Part shown: positions 57,470 through 64,000 of the stretch, one piece after another | Numbering within the stretch: the stretch's first letter is position 1 | Layout of the letters: each line of letters begins with the position of its first letter | DNA from: Streptacidiphilus sp. P02-A3a | GTDB taxonomy: Bacteria > Actinomycetota > Actinomycetes > Streptomycetales > Streptomycetaceae | Length of the DNA: 64,000 nucleotides | Assembly: GCF_014084105.1 (NCBI RefSeq) | Contig: NZ_CP048289.1 | Location: forward strand, 8,441,922 to 8,505,921 | Reading direction: 5' to 3' | Program-made: the position numbers and the translations under genes | Notes under the pieces: model-generated | What the model was told of the DNA's origin: nothing | Seen by the model: the letters and a program-made list of their open reading frames with translations, nothing else | The model's database searches: none

Positions 57470-58168
57470 ATGAACCTGATCCAGCGCCACCGGGCGGTCC
57501 CGCGCACGGGCACCGCCCGCCGGGCGGTCCGCCTCGGCCTGCTCGCGACGGCGGGCCTGACCGTGGTGGCCACCGCCGCCACCGCGCAGGCGGCCACCCT
57601 CTCCGGCGCGGCCCACCGCGTGGCCGTGGCCGACGACACCGTCCACGCCCTGGCCAACCCCGGTCACCCGAGCCGGTTCCAGGACTCCTTCACCGTGCAC
57701 CAGTACGGCGAGCTGGGCACCGCCTCCCTGCGCAACCGGGCCGAGGCCGAGTCCTGGGCCTGCACCGCCGACTCGCCCTGCCGCTCGGTCGCGCTCTCCT
57801 TCCAGATCGTCACCATGGCCGGGACGGACATCCACCTCAACGCGCGGAACACCAGCCACGCGGCCAACCACTACTGCGCGGGCTGCCAGAGCCTGGCCGG
57901 GGCCTGGCAGTTCATCGTCTCCACGCCCGAGCCGTTCACCCTGAGCCCGGCGGCGCAACGGCAACTGGCCGGTATCCACCGCGATCTGGACGCCCTGGGC
58001 CGCTCCACCGCGCCGATCGCGACCGTCCAGCAGCAGGCGGACGCGCTCGCCGCGCAGGTGGTGTCGGTACTCAGGACCGCCGCCGCAGCCGCGCCGGAGC
58101 GCCCGGGGACGAGCGCCATGGCCGTGCCCGCGCCGACGGTGACGGTGCACCGGATGCTGACCGGCTGA
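57470..58168 (+). CDS. Secreted protein with four cysteines
   Basis: A 232-residue protein not matched to a named family. The signal peptide (about residues 15-41, RRAVRLGLLATAGLTVVATAATAQA) ends with AQA and has twin Arg but no full Tat motif. The mature part has an N-terminal region AWACTADSPCRSVALSFQIVTMAGTDIHLNARNTSHAANHYCAGCQSLAGAW with Cys residues in two CxxC/CxxxxxC clusters (one disulfide pair each, or a metal site). A helical C-terminal half follows. ATG 57470 is preceded by ATTCGGAGCACC. It follows the protease by 76 bp and is likely part of the same cassette. Confidence 0.75.
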   Translation: MNLIQRHRAVPRTGTARRAVRLGLLATAGLTVVATAATAQAATLSGAAHRVAVADDTVHALANPGHPSRFQDSFTVHQYGELGTASLRNRAEAESWACTADSPCRSVALSFQIVTMAGTDIHLNARNTSHAANHYCAGCQSLAGAWQFIVSTPEPFTLSPAAQRQLAGIHRDLDALGRSTAPIATVQQQADALAAQVVSVLRTAAAAAPERPGTSAMAVPAPTVTVHRMLTG

Positions 58169-58192
58169 CCTGCCCGGTGCGATAAAATAAAC

Positions 58193-58227
58193 GGATCGGA
58201 CAGTAATGAGAACGGCCAGGCCGATCC
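58193..58227 (+). promoter_or_regulatory. Inverted repeat upstream of the MFS gene
   Basis: GGATCGG (58193-58199) and CCGATCC (58221-58227) flank a 21-nt AT-richer loop 14 bp before the ATG, with GATAAAATAA just upstream. A candidate operator or leader hairpin. Confidence 0.4.
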
Positions 58228-58240
58228 AGCAAAGGACCCC

Positions 58241-59482
58241 ATGAGCGACGACAACGGGCCCTCGCGGGCGATGCCTGCGCTGGTCGCCCTGGCCGTGGGC
58301 GGCTTCGCCATCGGCACCGGCGAGTTCGCCATCATGGGCATCCTGCCCAACGTCGCCGGCAACCTCGACGTGAGCATCCCCACCGCCGGGCACCTGATCT
58401 CCGCCTACGCGCTCGGCGTGGTGGTCGGCGCGCCGCTGCTGATCGCGGTCTCGACCCGGCTCTCCCGCAAGGCCACGCTGGTCGCGCTGATGGCCGCGTT
58501 CGCGCTCGGGAACACCCTGTCCGCGCTCTCCCCCGGCTACGACTGGCTCCTGGTCACCCGCTTCCTGTCCGGCCTGCCGCACGGCGCCTACTTCGGCGTC
58601 GGCGCGGTGGTGGCCGGGGGCCTGGTCGAACCGGCGCGGCGGACCAGGGCGATGGCGATGATGTTCGCCGGGCTGACCGTGTCCAACATCGTCGGCGTCC
58701 CGCTGTCCACCTTCATGGGCCAGCACCTGGGCTGGCGGCCGGTCTTCGGGACGGTGGCCGCCATCGGCGCGCTCGCCGCCGTCAGCGTGCTGGTCGCGGT
58801 GCCCACCGCCGCCGAGGGCGCCGCGCCGCTGCGGCTGGGCGCGGAACTGCGGGCACTGCTGCGGCCGCTGGTCTGGCTGGCGCTGGTCACCGCGACCCTG
58901 GGCGGGGCGAGCCTGTTCACCGTCTACAGCTACATCGCGCCGATGCTGACCCGGGTCAGCGGCTACACCCCGGCCAGCGTGACCCTGCTGCTGGTGCTCT
59001 TCGGCGTCGGCATGACCACCGGCAACGTGGTCGGAGCGCGGCTGGTGGACCGGGCGCTGATGCCCGCGCTGTACGCGTTCCTGGCGCTGGAGGCGGTGGT
59101 CAGCGCGCTGCTGCTGCTCACCCTGCACAACCGGATCGCCTGCGCGGCCACCCTGTTCGTGTTCGCGGCGACCACCTTCGCGCTGGCACCGGCCCTGCAG
59201 TCGCGGATCATCGCCGAGGCCGGGGACGCGCCGAACCTGGCCTCCGGCGCGATCCAGGCCGCGCTCAACGTCGCCAACGCGCTCGGCGCCTGGCTCGGCG
59301 GCGTGGTGATCGCGGCCGGGCTCGGCTACACCGCGCCCGCCGCCGTCGCCTCGGCGCTGGCCGTCTGCGGCCTGGCCGTCGCCGCCTACAGCGGACGGCT
59401 GGAGCGGAGCGGACGCCTCACCGACCGCACCGACCCGCACCTGCCGCCCCGGTCCCGCACCGAGGCCGCCGCCGCCGGCTGA
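58241..59482 (+). CDS. MFS efflux transporter, DHA1 (AraJ/CmlR-like) type
   Basis: A 413-residue permease with 12 predicted segments. The opening MPALVALAVGGFAIGTGEFAIMGILPNVAGNLDVSIPTAGHLISAYALGVVVGAPLL is the DHA1 arabinose/chloramphenicol-exporter signature. The loop 2-3 motif is RLSRKATLVALM, and RFLSGLPHGAYFGVG is motif C-like. These proteins export drugs or sugars in exchange for protons. ATG 58241 follows an AT-rich promoter region. It is convergent with the DUF202 gene. It is 72 bp after the secreted-protein gene, so membership in the peptide cassette is possible but not shown. Confidence 0.9.
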   Translation: MSDDNGPSRAMPALVALAVGGFAIGTGEFAIMGILPNVAGNLDVSIPTAGHLISAYALGVVVGAPLLIAVSTRLSRKATLVALMAAFALGNTLSALSPGYDWLLVTRFLSGLPHGAYFGVGAVVAGGLVEPARRTRAMAMMFAGLTVSNIVGVPLSTFMGQHLGWRPVFGTVAAIGALAAVSVLVAVPTAAEGAAPLRLGAELRALLRPLVWLALVTATLGGASLFTVYSYIAPMLTRVSGYTPASVTLLLVLFGVGMTTGNVVGARLVDRALMPALYAFLALEAVVSALLLLTLHNRIACAATLFVFAATTFALAPALQSRIIAEAGDAPNLASGAIQAALNVANALGAWLGGVVIAAGLGYTAPAAVASALAVCGLAVAAYSGRLERSGRLTDRTDPHLPPRSRTEAAAAG

Positions 59483-59496
59483 CCGGCGAGCGACCG

Positions 59497-59856
59497 TCAG
59501 CGGTCCGGGGTGAGCGCGGCCACCACCGCGATCAGGCCACCGAGCAGCAGCAGCGCGAGCGCCAGCAGCGCGTGGACCGGGCTGTGCCCGAGCGGCTGCC
59601 GCAGCCGCATCCGGTGCTGCCGCCTGCGCCACTGCCAGTAGCCGACCAGCGTGGTCGCCACGGCCAGGGCGATCAGGTAGCAGGCCAGGGCCAGCCGCAG
59701 CGGGCGCGGTGCGACGACGATCAGCTGGATCACCGCCAGCGCGCCCGCCAGCAGCGCCAGCGCCGTCCGGGACCAGGCCAGGAAGGTCCGCTCGTTGGCC
59801 AGCGTGGCCCGGTAGTCCGGCTCCTCCCCCTCGGTCCACCACGGTTCCTGGTTCAC
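59497..59856 (-). CDS. DUF202-family small membrane protein
   Basis: A 119-residue protein with the DUF202 signature at the start: VNQEPWWTEGEEPDYRATLANERTFLAWSRTALALLAGALAVIQL. Three membrane helices lie at about 30-50, 55-75 and 95-118, with a basic loop WQWRRRQHRMRLRQP between. Family members are integral membrane proteins of unknown function, often paired or tandem in actinobacteria; only one is present here. GTG 59856 has GAGGG 5-6 nt upstream; a GTG at 59868 is the alternative. Its upstream region is a 13-bp tandem repeat. Confidence 0.85.
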   Translation of the reverse strand: MNQEPWWTEGEEPDYRATLANERTFLAWSRTALALLAGALAVIQLIVVAPRPLRLALACYLIALAVATTLVGYWQWRRRQHRMRLRQPLGHSPVHALLALALLLLGGLIAVVAALTPDR

Positions 59857-59870
59857 GTACGCCCTCACTT

Positions 59871-59948
59871 CCGGTGGGCACTTACGGTGGGCACTTCCGG
59901 TGGGCACTTCCGGTGGGCACTTCTGGTGGGCACTTCCCGTGGGCGCGA
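59871..59948. repeat. 13-bp tandem repeat, 6 copies, upstream of the DUF202 gene
   Basis: CCGGTGGGCACTT in six near-identical copies (59871-59948), directly upstream of the DUF202 start. The rest of the 455-bp gap to 60312 holds no recognisable gene; it is less GC-rich from about 60040 to 60130 and presumably carries both divergent promoters. Confidence 0.9.
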
Positions 59949-60311
59949 CGAGCCCGCTGCCTCCACTGTCACCCGCCACGACCGTCCCGCACCCGCCACG
60001 CCACGCCCGGTGGGCCCAAAGAGGTGACCACGTCCAGTGCGGCGAATCGGAATCACCCCCGCCGAATATCCGATTTCCCGACCAATCGCTTTGAAGGAAC
60101 GGAATCGTCCTTGTGACGAAGGCATAGCGGCACAATGCCCGCGACGCACGCGAAGGGAGGGCAAGTCCCCTGGTGAGAACGGGCAGGTCGGACCCCCTGT
60201 TACAGCGCTGTGACGGCGGACGTACGGCGCCAGGACCTTTCGTCGCCAGACTTTTCCCATCGCACAGAGCAACGACCACTCCCGATCCCGCCATCCTTGA
60301 GGGGCACCTCC

Positions 60312-61208
60312 ATGTCCGGTCGCCGTAGCCACCGCATCGCCGTCGCCGTCGTCATCGCCGCCGCCGCCGCGCTCATCCCCAGCCTGGCCTCCGCCGCCAC
60401 TCCCACGGCAGCCACCGGCAGCGCCCAGGGCGGCGAACTGACCATCAGCAACGGCAGCCCGTGGGTCGACATCAACGGCTCGTGGGTGGACTTCCACACC
60501 GACGTCCGCGACCTCGCCTGGAACCCGGCCGGTACCAAGGCCGTCTTCGTCGACAGCAACGGCGACCTGGAGACCGCCAACGCCAACGGCACCGGCCGCG
60601 TGGTCGCCACCAAGCACCCGGCGGGCGTGGTCCTCTCGCACCCCACCTGGGAGACCTCCCCGACCAACTCGGGGGGCTACTACCCCGGCAACAACCTCAT
60701 CTTCACCGCCGCCGGCAAGACCTCCAGCCAGTTGGAGTGGGTCCAGGCCACGGCGGTGAACGCCGACCCGTACACCGTGATCGGGCTGAACGGCGCCAAC
60801 TGGGCCAACGCGGGCGCCAACCTGTCGAACGTCCGGCAGGACAAGGGCTCCTTCGTCTGGGACAGCACCCGTACCGGTGACGTCTACATCACCGACGTAC
60901 TCCTGCGGATGCAGACCACCGTGCTCGGCCAGGGCTCCGAGCCCAGCCTGTCGCCCAACGGCGAGGAGGTCGTCTTCGTCCGCTCCGTCAGCGGACACGA
61001 CCACCTGTTCGAGGAGACCCTGAGCAACCACACCGTCAGGGACCTGACCCCGCACGCCACCACCAACTACACCGAGCCGACGTTCTCGCCCAACGGCGCC
61101 ACCATCGCCTTCCGCGCCCCGAACGGCACCTACACCCTCCCGTCCACCGGCACCCACAACCCGACCAAGGTGACCTCCACCACCGGCCTCGTCGCGTACC
61201 GCGGCTGA
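60312..61208 (+). CDS. Secreted TolB/PD40-like beta-propeller protein
   Basis: A 298-residue exported protein. Signal peptide at about residues 9-29 (IAVAVVIAAAAALIPSLASAA). The mature part contains propeller-type repeats: VRDLAWNPAGTKAVFVDSNGDLETAN, GSEPSLSPNGEEVVFVRSVSGHDHLFEE and YTEPTFSPNGATIAFRAPNGTYTL, the SPNG/WNPAGxxxxF pattern of PD40/WD40-like TolB repeats. Only about four blades can be seen, so it may be a fragmentary or open propeller. ATG 60312 has GAGGGG upstream. A perfect terminator follows. Its partner is unknown. Confidence 0.8.
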   Translation: MSGRRSHRIAVAVVIAAAAALIPSLASAATPTAATGSAQGGELTISNGSPWVDINGSWVDFHTDVRDLAWNPAGTKAVFVDSNGDLETANANGTGRVVATKHPAGVVLSHPTWETSPTNSGGYYPGNNLIFTAAGKTSSQLEWVQATAVNADPYTVIGLNGANWANAGANLSNVRQDKGSFVWDSTRTGDVYITDVLLRMQTTVLGQGSEPSLSPNGEEVVFVRSVSGHDHLFEETLSNHTVRDLTPHATTNYTEPTFSPNGATIAFRAPNGTYTLPSTGTHNPTKVTSTTGLVAYRG

Positions 61209-61226
61209 GCAGCCCCCGCGAACCCC

Positions 61227-61260
61227 CAGGATGGCGGCCGACACCCCGGCCGCCATCCTG
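61227..61260 (+). terminator. Terminator after the propeller protein gene
   Basis: CAGGATGGCGGCCG pairs perfectly with its complement across a 6-nt loop, 18 bp after the stop. Confidence 0.9.
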
Positions 61261-61355
61261 ACCGCGTTCCGGCGCCACCCGACGGAACGGTCTCCCCGGC
61301 CTCAGCCACGTGGAACAGTCTGGGAACTCCTCGCTCGCTGCGGACAGGACAGGGC

Positions 61356-61976
61356 GTGGAGAACTCCCAACGCACCCGGATACGCGCCGGAGACACGGCG
61401 GCCTTCGCCGCGCTCTTCGACACCCACGGCCAGGCCGTCCACCGCTACGCCGCACGCAGCACCGGCGACTGGTCCACCGCCGAGGACGTGGTCTCGCTGA
61501 CCTTCCTGGAGGCCTGGCGACTGCGGACCTCGCTGCACGAGGACGGCGGGCCGCTGCTCCCGTGGCTGTTCGGCATCGCCACCAACGTGCTGCGCAACAC
61601 CGCGCGTTCGGCGCGCCGGCACCGGGCCGCGATGGAGCGCGTGCCGCCGCGCGAGCTCGTCCCGGACTTCGCCGACGAGCTGGTGGACCGCATGCACGAC
61701 GCGGCGAAGCTGGCCGCGGCCCAGCGCGCGCTGGCGGCGCTGCGGCGCCCCGAGCGCGAGGTGTTCGCGCTGGTGGTCTGGTCCGGTCTGGACTACGCCT
61801 CGGCGGCGGAGGCCCTGGGCGTGCCGGTGGGTACCGTCCGCTCGCGCCTCTCCCGCGCCCGGACCCGGCTCCAGAAACTCACCGCGAAGGAGTTGGAACT
61901 CGCCCCCGAGTCCGGACAGTACCGGTCAGGACGGGATGAACCGTCCCAGTCGTACCAGAAGGGAACAAACCGATGA
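61356..61976 (+). CDS. ECF-type RNA polymerase sigma factor
   Basis: A 206-residue group 4 sigma factor. Region 2 is AFAALFDTHGQAVHRYAARSTGDWSTAEDVVSLTFLEAWRLR with the AEDVV..TF core. Region 4 is ALAALRRPEREVFALVVWSGLDYASAAEALGVPVGTVRSRLSRARTRLQ. The C-terminal 30 residues are disordered. GTG 61356. It overlaps the next gene by ATGA. Pairing with a CU044_5270 protein is common in actinobacteria, which suggests the latter controls or is controlled by the sigma factor. The promoter it reads is not identified. Confidence 0.93.
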   Translation: MENSQRTRIRAGDTAAFAALFDTHGQAVHRYAARSTGDWSTAEDVVSLTFLEAWRLRTSLHEDGGPLLPWLFGIATNVLRNTARSARRHRAAMERVPPRELVPDFADELVDRMHDAAKLAAAQRALAALRRPEREVFALVVWSGLDYASAAEALGVPVGTVRSRLSRARTRLQKLTAKELELAPESGQYRSGRDEPSQSYQKGTNR

Positions 61977-63055
61977 ACGCCGCCCCGAGCCCGGAAGAGC
62001 GGGCCGAGCTGTCCGCCCTCCTGCCCGCCCCCGGCGTATCGGCCCTCACGGACGACCGCCGCACCGTACTGAGGGGGCACCTGATGACCGAGATCCACAA
62101 GCCCGCAGCACCGTCGACCGCCCGCCGTCTGTGGCTGGCCGCGGGCGCGCTGACCGCGGTGGCTGCCACCGTCGCCGCGGTCACACTGACCGCCTCCCCC
62201 GGCGGCGCCACCGGCCCCGGCGGCAGCGCCACCGCTCCGATGGCCGTCGGCGAGCCCCTCGCGGGCTCGCACCGGCAGGCGGTGGAGCTGCTGGACAGCA
62301 TCGCCGACACCGCCTACAGCGCGAACAGCGGCACCGCGCCACGCGGCGACCAGTTCGTCTACGTGGAGACCGAGGACGGCTCGTACGGCGTCGTGCAGGG
62401 CGCCGACGGCAAGGACACGGCCCGCTTCTACGCCCCGACGCAGCGGCGGCTCTGGCTTTCGGTGGACGGCAGCCAGGCGGGCCTGCTGGAGGCCCCGGAC
62501 GCCGATCCGCCGCTGCCCCACCAGTCGCTGACTCCCAACACCCAGCCGAGCATCCAGGGCCCCACCTACGCCTACCTGGCCACGCTGCCGACCGATCCGC
62601 ACGCGCTGCTGCGGCTCATCTACGCCCAGACCAAGGGCAAGGGGCACACCCCCGACGACGAGGCCTTCGTGGCCATCGGCGACGCGCTGGGCGCCACGAC
62701 GGCTCCGACGGCGGTGAGCGCCGCCTTCTACCGGGCCGCGGCACTGATCCCCGGCACGGAACTGGTGCCCGACGCCGTGGACACGCTGGGCCGCAAGGGC
62801 GTGGGCATCGCGCGCGAGGACAGCCTCGGGGTGCGCACCGAGTGGATCTTCGACACGAGCACCCACGCGTTCCTGGCCTCGGAGTCGGTCCAGGCAGTCG
62901 ACAGCGCCACGCTGCCGAACCCGTCGGACAGCCCCTCGCTCAGCGCGAGCGCGCAGCAGGACGTCAGTGACCCCGACATCAAGGCCGGCACCGTACTGAG
63001 CAGCACCGCCGTGATCACCCGGGCCGTCGTGGACCGGGCCGGGCAGCTGCCGTAG
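61973..63055 (+). CDS. CU044_5270-family protein, partner of the ECF sigma factor
   Basis: A 360-residue single-pass membrane protein. A short cytoplasmic N-terminus (about 1-50) could act as an anti-sigma segment. One membrane helix (about 53-72, LWLAAGALTAVAATVAAVTL) is followed by an extracytoplasmic domain with SHRQAVELLDSIADTAY, QFVYVETEDGSYGVV, RRLWLSVDGSQAGLL, YAYLATLPTDPHALLRLIYAQTKG and the C-terminal RTEWIFDTSTHAFLASESV. The ATG overlaps the sigma factor stop. Function of the outer domain is unknown; ligand sensing for the sigma factor is inferred from linkage. Confidence 0.9.
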   Translation: MNAAPSPEERAELSALLPAPGVSALTDDRRTVLRGHLMTEIHKPAAPSTARRLWLAAGALTAVAATVAAVTLTASPGGATGPGGSATAPMAVGEPLAGSHRQAVELLDSIADTAYSANSGTAPRGDQFVYVETEDGSYGVVQGADGKDTARFYAPTQRRLWLSVDGSQAGLLEAPDADPPLPHQSLTPNTQPSIQGPTYAYLATLPTDPHALLRLIYAQTKGKGHTPDDEAFVAIGDALGATTAPTAVSAAFYRAAALIPGTELVPDAVDTLGRKGVGIAREDSLGVRTEWIFDTSTHAFLASESVQAVDSATLPNPSDSPSLSASAQQDVSDPDIKAGTVLSSTAVITRAVVDRAGQLP

Positions 63056-63085
63056 ACCCGATGTGCGCGATGGCGACCGTACGAC

Positions 63086-63343
63086 GTGGAGCTGATCGGG
63101 TCGTTCCCGCCCCGGTCGGCTCCGGCGGTGGTGGAGATCGGCGCCCGGACGGGGATGTCCCGTGCGGCTCTGACCCGCCGGCGTCGGCCATCGCCGCCGG
63201 TCGGCGTCGACCCCCCGGTGGCGATGCCCGCCGAGGCCCGGCAGTGCAACAACCACAAGATCCCGCCCGATCACATGGATCGGACGGGATCTTGTCAGCT
63301 GGCCCCGAGTGAACCCGGGACCGGCTGTTGGGTGGGGTGTTGA
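63086..63343 (+). pseudogene. Possible gene remnant
   Basis: A short open frame begins VELIGSFPPRSAPAVVEIGARTGMSRAALTRR, which reads like the end of a winged-helix domain, but no start with a ribosome site exists and the frame decays into low complexity before a hairpin. It may be a fragment of a larger gene, but could be chance. It fills the first half of the 406-bp gap to the HAD-like gene. Confidence 0.25.
63256..63294. terminator. Hairpin in the gap after the sigma/CU044_5270 operon
   Basis: CAAGATCCCGCCCGAT pairs with ATCGGACGGGATCTTG (one mismatch) across a 7-nt loop. It is a probable terminator, possibly also of the remnant. Confidence 0.8.
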
Positions 63344-63381
63344 CGAGTGGGGCTGACCAGCGCTGTATCGAGGCCGCTGAA

Positions 63382-63414
63382 GATCGCTTCCCATTTGGAG
63401 GATGATCGCTTCCC
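63382..63414. repeat. 11-bp direct repeat upstream of the HAD-like gene
   Basis: GATCGCTTCCC occurs at 63382-63392 and 63404-63414, two helical turns apart, 48 bp before the ATG. A candidate operator. Confidence 0.5.
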
Positions 63415-63461
63415 GGCAGGCTTTGCTCGGTAACGGGGATCGCACCGGTACGGTGCTCTGT

Positions 63462-64000
63462 ATGGGTGCAGAGGGGGGTGAGCCAGTCCGGCCGTTGCTA
63501 CTGCTCGACGTGGACGGCCCGCTGAACCCGTTCGCCGGCATGCCGGACGATTGCCCCGAAGGCTTCGAGGTCTTCCGGCTGATGCCGCCGAGCTGGGAGG
63601 CCGCCGAACGCGCCCGGCTGGCGGCATGGGGGCTGCCCGGCAGGGGACCGATGCCACTGCCGGTGTGGCTCAATCCGCAGCACGGGGCAGTTCTGGCGGC
63701 GCTCCCCTTCGACTTGGTCTGGGCGACGACGTGGGAGTCGGAGGCCAACGCCTACATCGCTCCGCTGGTCGGCTTGCCTGAGCTGCCCTTCATTGCGTGG
63801 CCGACGCCACGTCCCATACCGGGCGGGAGGACGTTGTGGAAGACCGCGGAGATCGTCGCTTGGGTGAAGGGCCGCGCTTTCGCTTGGATCGATGACGAGA
63901 TCACCCGAGCAGACAAGGAGTGGGTGGCTGCCCATCACCGTGGCCCAGCGCTGCTGCACTGGGTCGATCCGCGGCTCGGGCTCGGTCCGCAGGATTTCGC
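63462..64000 (+). CDS. HAD-like phosphatase-type protein, cut by the window end
   Basis: The first 179 residues of a protein are present. HAD motif I is LLLDVDGPLNPFAG (DxDG, residues about 16-19), motif II is VWATTWESEANA, a candidate motif III Lys lies in TLWKTAEIVAW, and motif IV acidic residues in FAWIDDEI. The central PSWEAAERARLAAWG region resembles a cap insert of a streptomycete HAD subgroup of unknown substrate. No ribosome site precedes the ATG; it may be leaderless. Codon use (GCT, ATT, ATA, TTG) is less GC-biased than in the neighbours, hinting at a different history. Confidence 0.75.
   Translation, partial: MGAEGGEPVRPLLLLDVDGPLNPFAGMPDDCPEGFEVFRLMPPSWEAAERARLAAWGLPGRGPMPLPVWLNPQHGAVLAALPFDLVWATTWESEANAYIAPLVGLPELPFIAWPTPRPIPGGRTLWKTAEIVAWVKGRAFAWIDDEITRADKEWVAAHHRGPALLHWVDPRLGLGPQDF

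Noticed and set aside
57374..59881. 835-codon minus-strand frame opposite the secreted protein and the MFS gene
   Set aside because: Antisense shadow. The plus-strand genes have signal peptide and transporter signatures.
59871..59948. CRISPR array or mobile element end
   Set aside because: Contiguous 13-bp tandem repeat without spacers, terminal inverted repeats or transposase.
61793..63748. 651-codon minus-strand frame opposite the CU044_5270 and HAD-like genes
   Set aside because: No motifs, and both plus-strand genes are well supported.

Overview
This window is a very GC-rich, gene-dense chromosomal segment from a filamentous actinobacterium, almost certainly family Streptomycetaceae (Streptomyces, Kitasatospora or Streptacidiphilus; the genus cannot be fixed from sequence alone). 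The signs are the codon bias, frequent GTG starts, the blocks ppc - pth - rplY - prs - glmU, galT-galE-galK, ksgA-ispE-ABC-F and rsmI/pmt, many two-component systems, and a CU044_5270-type sigma-factor partner. No prophage, integrase, insertion sequence or CRISPR array is visible.

Layout. 0-5 kb: a cut-off SUKH-like gene, a short GntR regulator, an orphan NarL-type sensor kinase and divergent ppc. 5-12.5 kb: pth, rplY, prs, glmU, tRNA-Gln, an HTH protein, and a fatty-acid desaturase/TetR operon behind overlapping palindromes. 12.5-18 kb: tam and a divergent MarR gene with two matched operators, a secreted SGNH hydrolase, an MprF-like membrane protein and a rhomboid-like protein. 17.8-23.2 kb: galT-galE-galK flanked by two aberrant LuxR-type response regulators. 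23.3-25.6 kb: a P-loop kinase, tRNA-Thr and an MHS transporter. 25.7-28.9 kb: a three-gene type VII secretion-associated operon (PE-like, PPE-like, mycosin-like) without ESX core genes. 29-40 kb: housekeeping (ABC-F ATPase, ispE, ksgA, an Rpf-like protein, tatD, metG, rsmI, pmt). 40-54 kb: a methyltransferase, three cell-wall genes (an orphan class B PBP and a SEDS/PBP pair), a VOC protein, a GT-C-like membrane protein, two two-component systems and ribokinase. 54.4-58.2 kb: an XRE regulator, a 72-residue peptide gene, a PqqD-like/M50 metalloprotease fusion and a secreted Cys-containing protein. 58.2-64 kb: an MFS exporter, a DUF202 protein, a secreted beta-propeller-like protein, an ECF sigma factor with its CU044_5270 partner, and a truncated HAD-like gene.

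The best candidate for an undescribed system is the peptide / PqqD-M50 / secreted-protein cassette at 55.0-58.2 kb. It has a repeat-rich leader, an attenuator-like hairpin after the peptide gene, and no recognisable modification enzyme. Other unusual signals are a receiver domain split by about 80 Pro/Ala-rich residues, its neighbour lacking the phosphoacceptor Asp, the orphan PE/PPE/mycosin operon, and many short tandem repeats (7-24 bp), four of which contain the stop codon of a minus-strand gene.
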